NCBI GenBank assembly: GCA_036345935.2
Contig: JADWOT020000006.1
Span: forward strand, 13,800,519 to 13,864,518
From: Taenia hydatigena
Taxonomy: Eukaryota > Platyhelminthes > Cestoda > Cyclophyllidea > Taeniidae
DNA length: 64,000 nucleotides
Reading direction: 5' to 3'
Shown here: in pieces, positions 1 through 12,958 of the stretch
Numbering within the stretch: the first letter of the stretch is position 1
How the letters are laid out: every line of letters begins with the position of its first letter
Position numbers and translations under genes: made by a program
Notes under the pieces: model-generated
What the model saw: the letters and a program-made list of their open reading frames with translations, nothing else
Database searches by the model: none
What the model was told of the DNA's origin: nothing

Positions 1-3000
1 AAAGAGTACGATATTTATGTATAGGCTGAGAAGTCTAATTATACCGCAATCGTACACATAGCTAGTGAACTCCAATAACCTAGTAAATCAATTGATCGTG
101 AGCATAAGCAAAACTTTTCTAGAATACCTAAAGAAGCTTCATAGAAATGCAATTGTAAGATGTTCTCAAAGGTAGGGAAATTGGTAAATGCATGGCGAGT
201 GCATATCAAATTAAAACAGAGTGAGGACAGTGCCCCTTTCTGAGTTTTGGCTTTGCTTGTTCTGCTAGATAAGTCCTCGAATACCATGAGTACGGTCGCA
301 TATTATGGAGTTGAATTTGAATCGAGTTAAATCTAGCATAAAGCAACAACAAATCTGTTAAAATTTTATTTTTCTCACCTTAATTAAACCCAGTAGGGCC
401 GGAATCACTCCAGAACTGACAAACTCATAGGGCGTAGCGTTCGATATAGAATCATGTGAAGGGGGACTATGTGACAAATCAATTTTGTGAGTTTTACACT
501 TAGACCTTGTTATATTCTCACAGGTTTTCGCCATGTTCATGAGAGTTAACATGCATTTACTGTGCTCTGCTGTAGCTATCGGTTTCAGTGTTTCTAGAAG
601 CTCGGTACCTCTTTGAATGAAACACTCACGAAGCTTCCGAAGGTAGCAACTGCGGTAGCTACAAGTTAAAACATGTAATTTAGGAGGCAACGCACATACA
701 CATTGTTTGGAAATACTTGACTTACAAGGTTCGAAGGAGCTTTCTTTGACTGAGTGTCAGAGACTCAAGAAGAGGATGAAGTCTAGAAGGTGAATTAAAA
801 AAAGGAACTCCTCACTTTTGTAACCTGGCAGTTCGTGAAAAAGCGTTAGCTCTATAAATCAATAAACCATCCTTTCCGAAAAACCTCATACCACCTGATC
901 TTGACTGCGCGATGACAATTTTCCCTAAGCCGACACTATCTGGTAGGGTTTGTTTGGCAGTTCTTTGTTCTTCTTGATCCTCAATCCAGCTCTTAGGAAA
1001 GTGTTGATAAAAGTCCGGATCGAAAGTCCCTGTACACTCCATGTGATTACATGTAACCACCGCATTATTTGCAGTCGCAAGTGCTTTCAGGTACTGCTCC
1101 GCTCCCACAGTTTTCCTTAAGCACACTAGGAGCCCTGATGAACTAACACTCAGAGAGAGAAGTCCTGCTGTTAGGTGATCCAGTTGATTAACCTTAATTT
1201 CTGAATCGTGATTTTCTTGGGATACAAAATCACTCTCTGTGGTGCGTAAACGCGTCCGGGTGTGTTCCAAATTCGAAGCGCTTGGATTGCCCTGAACCGA
1301 CGTTGACGCACCCATTGAAAGAGGATAATCAGCAGAACGTGAGGGGGAATTCGATGTGATTGCGGCAGTTGACTTTTTTTCAGACTTCAGTTCTCTGCAG
1401 GAGGCGAAAGAAGTCTTCTTTGTAACACAGACTCCATTTTCAGGATCAAGCTTACCAGAAGGTACGCCACTTTTTTGAATAAGGAGCTTATTCTCTCCAT
1501 CACGAAGTAGAGTACTACAGACACCGTGTGAGGTCTCTGGACTGGATGCACTGTCTTGGATACACTTGAGAGGCAAGGGGATGACACCTACTTTACAACT
1601 GCAAGTTCTCATTATGCACGCCTGACATTTTAACCATTGGGAGGTTGCATCTAAAGTATTACATTATTACATATGTTACTGTCATTATCTATAAAATATG
1701 GGTGTAGCATGACAAAACACAACGAAGGTGAACAAGTAATCTTAGATTACGCTTTTTAAATGAAAGATAGAGTCCGTGATGTGATGACGTTGGCAAATTG
1801 AATTATTGGCTTACATGTCTAGTTGGATAAAGAAATGTTTTTTTTCAGCCTTACCAAGTTAAATTTAAATCAAGGTACTGCTTTTCATATTGCACACCTT
1901 CATTGTCTCGAATTTGACCACCTTCAGCGCTTGAACAGAGAATAATTGTTTTTGCTTCAAGCTTTCCTAAGTTTCCCATTCCAGTATGATCTATCTCAGG
2001 AGTGTCTCGCGTTTCTCCACCCTTTGTGCTGTCAGAACGTGTAAAAAGGGTTGCAACAATTATCGGAGCCATCGAATGATGCGGTACTTGACGCAGCTTC
2101 ACTTCAATGTATAACGCTGCATATTCCTGCAATATGGTGACAGAGGAATTTCCACTCCGTAGAACGAACCAGTCTCCAAACTGGTAGGTTTGATCCCAGC
2201 CGATCTCATAGATGCATTGTGGTCTCGCTCTTTGGTGCCCCTTTTAAAAAAGTACTTAGGTGCACAAACTTCTTCATTTTCTGTAAATGACTACTCGAGT
2301 GCATTTATTAAATTTAAAAAAAAATTCGGAAAACACTAATCCATTATGATAGCAATGCGGTTTATATACCTTATTCCTTTAGCACATGATTGTACGAATT
2401 TATAAATAAACCAGCATAGCCAAACTCGGACGAAGGTAAAAAACATTTTATTAATTTTGAGATTGTTCAAGTGTATGAAATAACAATTCCTGTTCATTCA
2501 AAGTACACGCGTTGTTTTCATTAATACGAAAGATAGAAAAAGAACATTACTGTAGATGTTTTTAGTGGGAATTATGGGAAGATTAAATTAATCCAATTTC
2601 CGGCTTGAAGAATTTACATGGCTTAATTTAAGATCGTAATGAAGGCATCCGCAAATAGTCAGTTTTAAAAATACAGGTTTATTGCCCTCTTTTTTCCTAA
2701 CTCACGGAATCACTTGGATTTTTTGTGTTTTCATGATGCGTTACCTGCAATTTAATTCAAAGTTAATAATTAAGAAAATATTTATGTGTTTCTCGGCACG
2801 CTAATTAAGAAGGACATGCCTCTGGTTCAGTCAAGTCGTTGGGCAGATAATGAGTCCACTTTTCCGCGTGTTCACTCACATCTTTTGAATCTCCTTTCAA
2901 CAAGGATTCGGCCTCTAATCGCCATGAAAGGAACTCAAGCACACCATGACACTTCAACCCCTCCCTTATTCCTGGATGGTCCACAAGCGCCAAAATTAGA

Positions 3001-6000
3001 GCGAGTATTTGGCATGCTTCTGATATGCATCCCTATACAATGTAAAAGCATTTAGGCACATAGGAACGACTTTGTCCAGTGTCATGATGCCTATCTGAAA
3101 ACTGAGAACATGCAGCTACTTGTAAGCTAGAAGAGGATCTAAATTGAAACAACCATATGAAAAACTTAAGTTCTCGAGAAAAGAAAAACTAACTCAAATG
3201 CATCCTACTTGATTTAGTCCTGATGTGATAATATTAAGAAGCTGAGTTCGTAGAGAAAATCGTGTGATCTGGTTCCTTGAATTATCGTTTTCCTCTTCCT
3301 TTAACGCAAGGTTGATCATGGCATATCCAGGACAGGAACGACAAACACGGGTTATCAAACGAAGTGCCTGTAGTCTAATAATTAGATGGATCGATGTCAC
3401 AAGCTGAACGTAAAACGCGCTGCCAAGTTACATGTGTACAAAATAGGGCAGGTAAGTATCATAGCAAAGCGTTAATATTGCTGCTGTTAGATTTTGGAAA
3501 CATCGTAGCATCAAGTTTCATTTGTAAACCATGGGCCAAACTCACTGCATAGTCATTCATTAACGAGGTTCTCCTTCCTCTATTAAATAAAATCAAGCCG
3601 TAAATTTACCACTTCTCTAGTGCTTTTTTCGGCTGCCACTATGTAGTTCCAGATTCTCAATTTAGTGAAATAATTCAAGTGAAAGGAACAAGCTGATGTT
3701 TACCTTAACAGAGGGTTCACGCTCGTGTTGTATCCTCTGATGAGCAGTGGTAGGATAATTTCCATGAGTCGTCCCGCTGTTCCTCCTCGCAGGATTTCAA
3801 ACTGTGCTTGGAACTCTGAAAATATTGTAGTAAACCGACCAGTTAGTACCAATACTACGTTCGTCTGACACAAACCCAAACTTCAAGCACAATCTGATTC
3901 TAAAATGTTTGGCGGAGTGCCCTTTTTAAGTTTTAGTAAATTTTATCAAACTTGCAAATGATTATCCCATTTTCGGGGGTTTGCTTTCCATTAGCTGGAA
4001 CGAGTGCATTACGAGCATCACTCTTACACGAAAGAATTGATATATGGAAATGGTGAATTTCTTTTTGTTTGAGATGAGCATACATGCTTAATAATCCTTT
4101 AAGCCTCCCGATCCGCAATCCCGTTCTTTCCTATCGGATCACCATAGTGTGTTTTTCATATTACGAATGATTAGCTTAGCTTATCAAAGATACATTACTG
4201 GAAAATCAAATTACTCTCAACAGTAAGATCAAAGAAAAATAAATTTATCAACTTTATTTAAACATATCCATTTAACTAACAAGGCTTATAAGCCGTGTAT
4301 TAACTACCTTCTTCATTAATTCTTAGCAATTCAGCTAAGTCGCACTGTTTGCAACACTCTCTCGGAGTAAAACCAAGCGTATTACGGAGAAGTGGGTTGG
4401 TAGCCACGCCACAATTAATATTTCGAAGGGAAATGAGGAAGCGCAGTGATTTAATGTCACCCTGAGAGGCGGCGACGTGCATAGGGGTTTCCTTGAGACC
4501 AGAATTTGGATCTGAACCACGATTAACCAAAGCCATCATCACGGACGGATAGCCGCAGTCCACCGCCAAAGCGAGTAAAGATCGACCCTCCAAGTCATAC
4601 CAACAAGTCCTTATTTGTATAGTATTCATGGCCACAAGTATATCTACTGAATTTTAAGAATGTAAACTTCTTAGTCATAGGAGCGTAAGGTCTTAATTTT
4701 AGCATAACTCTATTAGTATAACACAAATGTTTATTCAAGATGCTAAGGTGAAAATTCATTAAATCCCACGAACTTATTATGTACGATCTCAGGCATATGG
4801 GACACATCTAAGAAAGCAAAACACTCCGTTAAATTACCTATGCTTGTTTTATGTATTATTGCGTGCTTAATCCAGAGGTGAAATACATCGTTAACGATGT
4901 CCAAATCATTAGACAAGCCGAGATCATCCATTTTTGACCGAAATGGGGAATTGACTTGTCCATCTTGTGGGACGGGGAAAGGTGTAAAGACACATTTTGG
5001 AGCTGGTAGTGACTCCTTAACTGCTGTAGAAACACGGGAACAAAGGTACGTCTGAAATCTCTTCCAGGTTGCTCTAAGGTCCTGATGATCTGCAGTTGAG
5101 TGGACAGGGGATGACTGCTTCATTATCAATGACTCACGTTCTTCGTAAAGAGTAATAAAAGTTAATCCGTCAAGCAAGTTCAGGATCAATGACACCAAAT
5201 CCGAGTCTGTGTTTTGCAAAAAGGGAAATAATAAACTTTAAGTAAAAGCAATAGTGAAAAGTTGATGATTTCAAATTAAACGATGGATAATTACTCAAAT
5301 CAAAAGCATGACACACACAAGATAGCAATGATTATTAACGCAATCTTAGGTACATTAGGTCAAACGCAGAAAAACCTGTTTTTTATAAAATCTGAATGCA
5401 CAATCATGAAAAGGGTTCTTCACCCACAACCTACTAAATGTGGAATTCGTTACATTTTTTTGTTTTGATTCATCTGGTAGTGGAGACATGAGCACTTCGC
5501 ATAAATCGCTGAAAATGCTTGCCTTGGATACGAGGGACTTGAGTAAACTTGGCTTTTGGAAGCAAAGGTTGAGAATGAGCTCAACAATTAAACTGATAGA
5601 GGGCCCATTAAATCGACTGTACAACTGATTGTTTAAATCCCTTGTGGAGAGTAAAACAAGACCTTCAGAGGTTTCAATACCTGAAAATTGTGATTATTTT
5701 TTTAGAAACGACCGCTTTAAGCCACCTCATTTTACGTCACATGTAACAAAGATACTTAGATTGGTAACCAACCAAGAATATTACACAGTCAAGTAGATTA
5801 ATGAAAGTAGTCTCAAATAGTTGGGCATAGTAAAGGATTCATACGTGCAAGCTTGGGTGAGTGACTGAAAGACTCCACATCCGGCATCAGCAGAAAAAGC
5901 AAATACTCTAGCAAACGATCGTCCTTTAAGATGTCATTTAAGCAGCTAATGTATACTGAATATTTAAGGCAGAAATTCACAACATTGTTCAAACTTTCCA

Positions 6001-6962
6001 AAGCGCAAAATTTGACAATGGCGTCGCGATGAAGAGATAAGTTAAGCAATTTGAAGATCCATTGTCGAAGAACCTCCACCATTTGACCAGTTGACCCTTC
6101 CTCAGAGGACGGAAAATTAGCCAATCGTTCGAGGTTTTTTTTGAACCAGACATCAATATAATTTGAGAGACGACACATGATGTTCAATCCGGATCTTTGA
6201 GTAAAAATAGCACCAATGTGTTTATGCAAAACAACTTATAGTCTACAAAATATTTGGGTATAACTAATACAATGATTAATTTAAAATCGCATCCAGATCA
6301 CAGTTATGCTCAAAACAATATAAAAATGTTTTTAATGATCAATTTGTAAGTGATGCACCCTACGTCTAGGGTCGTTGCAAAAACTACCCCAATTTGATAA
6401 CAAATAATATTATTATAATAATAAACTGCTACATGGCAAGGCAACTAAACCTACATCAGTGTGTTGTGATGGATCTTCATCCAATTCATTAAAATAAAAC
6501 CAAATAGGTGATGAATACCACCAATCATTCTAACACAAATGTCTTTTCTTGCACATTCGTCAAAAATCTTGAGTTAAAGTAAAAAACTTTTCCCACCTTT
6601 ATTATCTGCTGGGCAAGATCACTTTCGATTTTTATTTTAAGGTCGCACTGTGAAACCCGATGCGCAATGGCGCAAAAAAACCACTCATGATCTGGCAAGG
6701 AAGCAATTGTATCAAGTGGCAGGAATTGCAAGTAATATGTCATTACGCGCGCTGCGATTTCAAGAATACTTGTTTCCACTGATGAATCAAGGAAGAAATT
6801 AGCCAAGATTGGGATGAAAATCGAAGGAGGATAAAGCTTTTTTAGCGAATCAACACTTTCTGTCTGTAGCACGATAAGCGACAGCTGCTCCAGAGCTGCT
6901 AAAATAAAATCAAGGTTATCATTAGCCTGAAGCAATTCCACTAAACCGCTAGCCTCCATCAC
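1..6962 (-). CDS. HECTD1: HECTD1-like E3 ubiquitin ligase, 5' part (partial)
   Basis: Multi-exon minus-strand gene running off the left edge. The start is the ATG at 6962; exon 1 (6597-6962, donor AAG|GTGGGA) encodes an armadillo-like N-terminus that follows human HECTD1 almost from its start (ALEQLSLIVLQ, SILEIAARVMTYYLQ, SDLAQQIIK). Exon 2 (about 5813-6230) continues with GAIFTQRSGLN. The exon at about 4310-4640 holds ankyrin repeats (EGRSLLALAVDCGYPSVM, ETPMHVAASQGDIKSL), placed as in HECTD1. Further exons lie near 5400-5685, 4745-5219, 3710-3815, 3194-3400, 2810-2993, 1855-2130 and 820-1612; 379-665 contains ATPYEFVSSGVIPALLGL, matching a middle segment of HECTD1, and 40-260 is a weaker exon. 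The family transfers ubiquitin through a C-terminal HECT domain, which is outside the window, so catalytic competence cannot be judged. Exon borders other than exon 1 and 379 are approximate. TRIP12 or UBR5 are less likely because of the ankyrin position. Confidence 0.85.
4300..4640 (-). other. HECTD1: Ankyrin-repeat exon of the HECTD1-like gene
   Basis: The minus-strand reading contains two recognisable ankyrin units: one with GRSLLALAVDCGYPSVMMAL followed by VNRGSDPN, and one with KETPMHVAASQGDIKSLRFL. A third, degenerate unit follows (LGFTPRECCKQCDLAELL). This matches the ankyrin block of HECTD1, which is thought to bind partners rather than take part in catalysis. The second unit is followed by an insertion around GVATNPLLRN before the third. 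Confidence 0.75.
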
Positions 6963-7240
6963 GAGTTATCGCGCTGCCCATTCACCGCCTCTTATCAAAT
7001 GTTACGGTTATAAACAAGCTGTTGGCAGATACAAATAAGACGACAAACAAAATGTTGGTCAATAATTTGAAAAAGAAAGACTTGGAATCGAAAACAAATA
7101 TGCTTTGTGCGTACTGCTAAAGTAACTGCTACAAATGCTTTAGATAATGAATAATATGCGGTCAACCATAATTCGTTCTACAGTAAAAGTCCAAAAGATG
7201 TCTTAAATTGCTTATTTAATAAATTTTTATTTTTTGAAAC

Positions 7241-7399
7241 AAAAAAGGCAGAACACTAAAGTAGAATATATATATATTTAGCAGACAGAGGGAAATAAGC
7301 TGCTGGAATGGCCCGGAGGCCAGCCTACGCAGCTGGGGCAATATGGCCACCTCTGTGACCCTGACCAAATCCGGTAGTCTAAACAAACAAGGTATTACA
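7241..7399 (-). repeat. TRIM-like LTR copy, truncated
   Basis: Minus-orientation copy of the same LTR found at 7701, 58283 and 58639. It shares the blocks GACAGAGGGAAATAAG, the TGGC/GGAGGCCAGCC segment and GGGCAATATGGCCACC, and ends with TATTACA, the reverse complement of the LTR start TGTAGTA. The terminal 25-30 nt of the other end (TGTAGCGTCCCGAGGC in full copies) are missing and replaced by A/T-rich sequence. It is probably an old solo or fragmented LTR. Confidence 0.75.
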
Positions 7400-7469
7400 C
7401 TAGCCACGACTTGCAAATGCCAACGGGGTCGTTACCATCGAAGGTTTGCTTTTCGTTTGATTTCCTGTT

Positions 7470-7625
7470 TAAGTGAAGGCGCACTAATACTTGTATTCTT
7501 TAAATGGGCTTTGTGGGCCAGAGGCAGGAAAACAATTTGAATCTGGTTGTGGGGCGGATCGGCGACTCACAAGAGCGTGATCCATCCCCGTCCTAAATTC
7601 TCGCACTAGGCCTCGCTGTACTATC
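7470..7625 (-). repeat. Diverged dispersed repeat, copy 1 (possible SINE)
   Basis: Read on the minus strand, this stretch holds CCAGATTCAAATTG, then about 8 nt, then CCTCTGGCCCACAAAGCCC and ATTTAAAG. The same order and spacing occur on the plus strand near 32531-32575 and, more diverged, near 19056-19105. The TTC(G/A)AAT core resembles a tRNA B box, which hints at a tRNA-derived SINE, but no clear A box or tail was found. The ends are uncertain. Confidence 0.4.
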
Positions 7626-7700
7626 CTCCTCCTACAATAAATATGTCAAAACGTGTCCTGGCATTTAATAATAAGGGCGACCAGAAAGGAGAGATGGAAC

Positions 7701-7885
7701 TGTAGTGCTTTATCTGTTTGAGCTGCCGATTTCTGTCAAGGTCACAGAGGTGGCCATATTGCCCTAGCTGCGTGGGCTGCCCTCCGGGCCATGCCAGCAG
7801 TATATTTCCCTCTGTCCGGTGAATATATATATTCTACCCTGCCACTTTGCCTTCTTTTGCCTTAAGGGAGCCTCTAGACGCTACA
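7701..7885 (+). repeat. TRIM-like LTR copy, full length
   Basis: A 185-nt copy beginning TGTAGTGC and ending GACGCTACA, so its termini are the short inverted repeat TGTAG/CTACA with TG...CA ends typical of LTRs. It is the same length and highly similar to the copy at 58639-58823. Immediately upstream is a purine-rich run (AGAAAGGAGAGATGG) that could be a polypurine tract, so this may be a 3' LTR whose 5' partner is lost. It lies in inverted orientation to the copy at 7241. Confidence 0.8.
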
Positions 7886-8283
7886 CGAAAACTAGTTTAA
7901 ATGAACTTACGAAGTCGCAATTCGTTAATCTATTTACTTTGTGTTATGCCAGAAAGCAGGGCATGAAGTTCAGTTAATCTAACAATTGTGTCGTGAACTT
8001 AAGCAAGTGCTCTATACCTTTGGAGTTTAGAGTTCATCTTATTGTTTACAATGAGTTTCTGAAGCGTTTATCATTATCACGTTAACGAAATTTGACCTTG
8101 ATTGTTTAAATCTACCTGCGTAACCCAATCGTGTTTGAAAACAGGTCGAAACTATCGAATCATTTGCAATCGCAGAGTAGCAGACAGTTAGCAGTGAACT
8201 GATGACCTAAGCATGAATTATGATGACGAACTCGTTTAGTTGTAAAGTGAGGTTTTTGATCCTTTCTCACAGGTGGCTTGCAG

Positions 8284-11200
8284 ATGCGTTACTGGATCAA
8301 CAGTGCTGGGAAGGATAATCTCAACCTTCAGAATCAGCTTCCATGTAACCTAACTGAGGCATTAAAAATGCGAAAACAGCATGAAAAGATTGAGCTTAGA
8401 TTTTTGGTACTTTCTTGCTCTTATTTGTTCGTGAGTGGTTTCGTAGAATCATCTGGCTGAATATGCATCAATGAAAGGCACGCATTCGAAGGAATCTCAG
8501 ATTGGTGCACTTTCGGAACTAGACTCAGAGATTACAGACTTTGTGGAAAAGCTCAACTTGAAGACACAGTTTGTTGTTTCCTGCTTTACATATTTCCGAA
8601 TACAAGATGAAGTGAGTTTTCTTCTCACCGTAAATTTCAGCTTTGGAATCTTCTTGAGGACGTTGAAAAAGCAACAAAGGATTTTAATTTATCGAATTTG
8701 AAGTCAGTTTTGCATGCAATTACCTGTTTGGACCAAGGGATGATGTCTTCTAGTGCAAAAATTGCGTTACTTTCTCACGAACTGCAGCGTTTGCAGTTAA
8801 TGTTAGAATCCGGAGATAATAAGTATTTTTACCAGCTTACAGATGGATTTCGAGAGGTCTGTCAATTGACCGCTAATGCTCAGCAAATAATGAACTTACG
8901 AAAACTGGTTCTATTCAAGGAGCGGCGTGTAAGCGGTATTTTTGGTCAAACTATAATTTAACCATCCTTTTTGCATATTTACCCTTACTGTAAACCTCTT
9001 GCAGCTCATTTGCCTTGATATAAGTGTTTATAAGGTTCACAAAAAGCTTAATATTTTGCAGATTTTGGAGTGTGAGGAAAAAATTAATTCAACGGTTGCA
9101 TTTTTGAGAAGTACTGAACTCGAAGTTAGTTCGATTTATGCAAGCGATTTTATTGGGAAAACAGCGTTTGAGTCTGCAGCACTCGTCAAAACATACCAAA
9201 ACTTTGCTGAGATAATGCAAGTTAGTATAATTTTAAATTTTAAAGCTCACTTTTATTAAATAAAGTGGCTTTTCACTTGCTTATAGGCCACCTTTAGCAG
9301 ATGTCAATATTTATTCGATGTGTATCGCAGAATGTGCGCTGTTGATGATCGGCGCTTGTGTAAACAAGTGGTATCCACTAAGACCCGTCTTTTGAAGAAC
9401 TATGCTAAATTATCCAAGAAAATTGACAAGATAATTAAGCTCACGTCGTATTCCGAATCTTTTTACATGGCAGCTGACTCAGTAAGTGAGATGACTTCGT
9501 GTTTAATGCTTGTGATTCCAAATGGGAAATAGTATTGATATGCTATCAAACGATGCTGACACAACGTTTGTTTTTTTACAGTTACTTGAAACTGTCAGAA
9601 ATGCACTTCTTCATGTCAGTACTTTACTTCCTGGTAATACAACTATCTCGTTGGAAGCATTGAACAATGAATTTCAAAATTTGAGAAAACTTGCGGCCAA
9701 CATACTAGACCATATAGAATGTGTGCCAGAGATGTTAGTGATCCCAGTTGATGATTTTGTCGTCCATTAATGATATTTCTTACTTTAACCCATATTTGCG
9801 CCGCAACGAATTCTTTTAGGCAAATTACAGTACCTGAAAAAGTGAAGACGCGTATTCAGTTAAAACTGTATATTATCTGCCTCAAACTTCAAGAATACGA
9901 AAGGAAAACAATGGGCGATGCCAGCAATCTATTCAAATATCCCGACAATTTAACAATATGTTGGTATCAGGGCCAGTTACCGATGTTGCCTCAACAAAGG
10001 ATGAAAGTTGCTCGGTCACTTTCTCAAATTGAAACACCACTAAGCCTCGTCCAGCATCACTCTCAAAGTCTGTTATCACTTCCGTCGAGGCTTACAAAGT
10101 ACAGGTCGAATGCGCTTGGTTCGGAAAACGCTTACGAGAAAGATGTGGATGATGTAAGCTGTTATAAAACTGAGCTTGGTGTCCTTTTGGTTTTCCTTCC
10201 GTTTTTGAATATGCTGGAAAATAATATATGCCCGATCCGTTTTATTTTAAAGGAAATCCATAAGTGGTATTTCTGCACTGATAGGCATAAATCTAGATTG
10301 TAACTGTAAACAGCACGCTGGGTGCATGAAGTCCATCGTATCAGTTGCGAAATGGGATAGTGTGTGTTAATTTGCTATCATTTATTTTACCACCAAGGTT
10401 TGAGCAAGGTTGCGAGTAGGGAACGATTTGTTCAACCTTTTAGAAGGTACTCTAGACATTTTCGTCCTATAATCTTTGATACTTTGAATCATTCCTCTTT
10501 ACTGTTTCAGTTTGTCCATCATCTAAATGGTTTAGCGCAAACATACATTGTTCCCATGAATCCAAGCACTATTGATGATGCGGACAGAGCCCTTCAGAGC
10601 ATAGAAACAGCGAAAAGCTTGGCGAACATAGAATGGAGGAAGTTGGAATCTCGAGTCGAACTTGTGGACGATCGAGATGCGGCCGCTCGACATTACAAAA
10701 TCTGGCGTTCACAATTGACAGAGAAATGCGAGGATGTACTTCAACGTAAACGGTTACTTTCTCGCATCTCAGAACTGGAACATGATTTTAATGATTGTAG
10801 TCGAAAGCTAGATCAATTCATCGATGCTGCGTGCTGTCCTGGCGACGGTGACTTCTCAAAAGACTATCTAAAGAAGCTGGAAGCCATCAATTCTGAAGTA
10901 ATGTGTCTTCGGAACACTGTTCCTGTGAGCTTATTCGACTTTTATGTGACAAAATACGGTATAGACCTGAATTTACTCTTTTTTACGTAGCAATGCATTC
11001 GTCCAGTATAGGTTTTGAGTAGTGTATAGTGTTAAGTTATTTTAATGCGCCAAGTCGATCCCGCTAACGCACAAACACTTTGATTTCAGCAAGCACATTT
11101 TGTCTATGGTATCGTGAAATGCTATTTGCTTGACACATTTACTGCTCTCAGTGTGAGGTTATCATGCCTTGTCTAATGATCGCCTTTGATGGAATCGTAA

Positions 11201-12958
11201 CTTATTATTTTTACAAAGCAACTAGAAATGTCAGTTTGGAACAAAAAGTTCACCTAATCAAGTTGATCTGTCTCATCATGGGTATTGTACGCTTTACATG
11301 TAAGGCCCAAGAGGAAGCCATGGAGGCCCTTGACAACGATGTGAAGACCATTTTCAACGCTGAGATACCCACAGATGTGAGCAAGGTGCAGCAAGTGTGG
11401 AGTAATTATGTGCAAGAATTATGCAAATTCGAATCAATCCTACCGACACTGATGCAAGTAAGTTTGTTGGTTCATATAGCATTCGCTTTGCCTAGCACTC
11501 AGTCATAAAGTAAATAATAGCAGATATATGTAATATTATAACGTGATGTAATGTTAAAGAGGAGATGGAAATAGAATGGCAAAGTTCCAAATGCAGTGAT
11601 GAACGTTGGTTGAAGATACAAGAAAAAATATTTCGCGAATCATGTTTTAGTCCTGGAGCACAAATTTGGTATCGCTGGTGTAGTTCCTTTCGAGATGATG
11701 CCAAAAATCAGGTGACGATTGAAGAAAAATTGAACGATTTGAATTTGCCGTTCGCATAGGCACTTGCTTGCGCAGGTTGAGGTATTGAAACGCTCTCTGT
11801 TTCAATTCAAACCTGGTGAAATTGTTTTTTTTTTGAAGCACAATAAATAAGGAAGGTGAATTGCAACAATTTGAGTTCCGTGGTTCCATGTTTTACGACG
11901 CTTCCTCATCCATAAACGAAGCACTATTTTACTGACCGCAAAGCATGTGGTCATGTTGTGAGGACACGCCAACATTTAGTATGAAGTTCATCAAAACCAA
12001 CTGCTCCGATTGGCTACTTGAGTCGATTCTACACAACAATAATGCACTCTCTTTTCTCAGAACTCCCAACTCCTTGCGGCAGCTCGCGGATTCACGAGCA
12101 GCCTACAGTCGAAATTTGATGGCCTTATGCAAGACTCTGAAGCCCTTAGAGAAATTCAGGTAGGTAAAGCATTTGCTAAATTATCAGCATTCACATGAAG
12201 AGACGAAGCCGTATCTAGATAATACGACAATAACACAACAAGTGGAAGAAAATTGGCACTGTGCTTAAACACTGCATTTTAGGTAATTTTGGGGGGAATG
12301 CAGTCTTTTAATGTACAGAACTGATGATAGCACCGAAATGCATACTGTTTGCTTAGAATTCGACAAATCATGCTGTGCTATAATGAACTCTTAAGCGGGT
12401 GGGAATTGAATTGATAGGCACTTTAATGCTGAAATTAAAAGTGCGGCAAAGCCATCTGCCGTATGTTAACGAATTTAATGCATTCTCTACCTTGAGGAGT
12501 GTATCATCGTGCACTCGTTTTCTCCGTCCACTTTATTGCAGCTATAACTGATATGCTCATATGCATTATCCGTTAACATTTTTTGTTTCACATTTAGCAA
12601 GAGGCAGCTAGATTACAGGAGACTATAGAACACCACCTTAATTCCATTACGAACCCGCTCGATCCTGTATTCCGCAAGCCGGCTGTATGTTGGCTTGTAG
12701 AAGGACTCCAATCGGCCTTGGGCACACTGCAAGAAGTCGGTGAGGAGGCAGAGATAATGGCAACTAATTTGAGTGACCACGTGAATCTTATGAAGCCAAG
12801 TGAATCACCAAACCCAGATTATTCACCATCTCTACACCGCAGTGGTCATTACGACGATCATGAAGAATATGGGAATATTAATAATTCCCAACAGTCTTCA
12901 TGGAAATCGCGCGACGATGCTTCGGGATTTGAGGATGATGCATCTTTTGCTGAAGGTG
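8284..12958 (+). other. Spectrin-like helical half of the spectrin/Ig protein
   Basis: Exons read as amphipathic helices: QLPCNLTEALKMRKQHEKIE, then after a 40-nt intron (8407-8446) NHLAEYASMKGTHSKES, then after a 29-nt intron (8612-8640) LWNLLEDVEKATKDF. Further helical exons lie at about 9060-9220, 9290-9480, 9580-9735, 9820-10155, 10510-10925 (WRKLESRVELVDDRDAAARH) and 11310-11460. The exon at about 12061-12161 reads SQLLAAARGFTSSLQSKFDG between a clear acceptor and donor. The last exon ends with an acidic, serine-rich tail (DDASGFEDDASFAEG) before the first Ig domain. Spectrin repeats are inferred from heptad-like pattern and length, not from diagnostic residues. Confidence 0.6.

Larger units (their letters stand above)
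6963..8272. other. Head-to-head intergenic region
   Basis: No convincing coding exon is seen between the HECTD1-like start and the first exon of the spectrin/Ig gene. The two genes are divergent, so promoters for both should lie here, but no core promoter motif stands out. The stretch holds two LTR copies in opposite orientation and a dispersed repeat, listed separately. The pyrimidine-rich acceptor ending at 8272 lies 11 nt before an in-frame ATG and could receive either an upstream exon or a spliced leader. Confidence 0.6.

Noticed and set aside
2160..2235. tRNA-like stretch with GGTTTGATCCCAG in a HECTD1 intron
   Set aside because: A B-box-like motif is present but no cloverleaf pairing or A box could be drawn; at best a decayed SINE.
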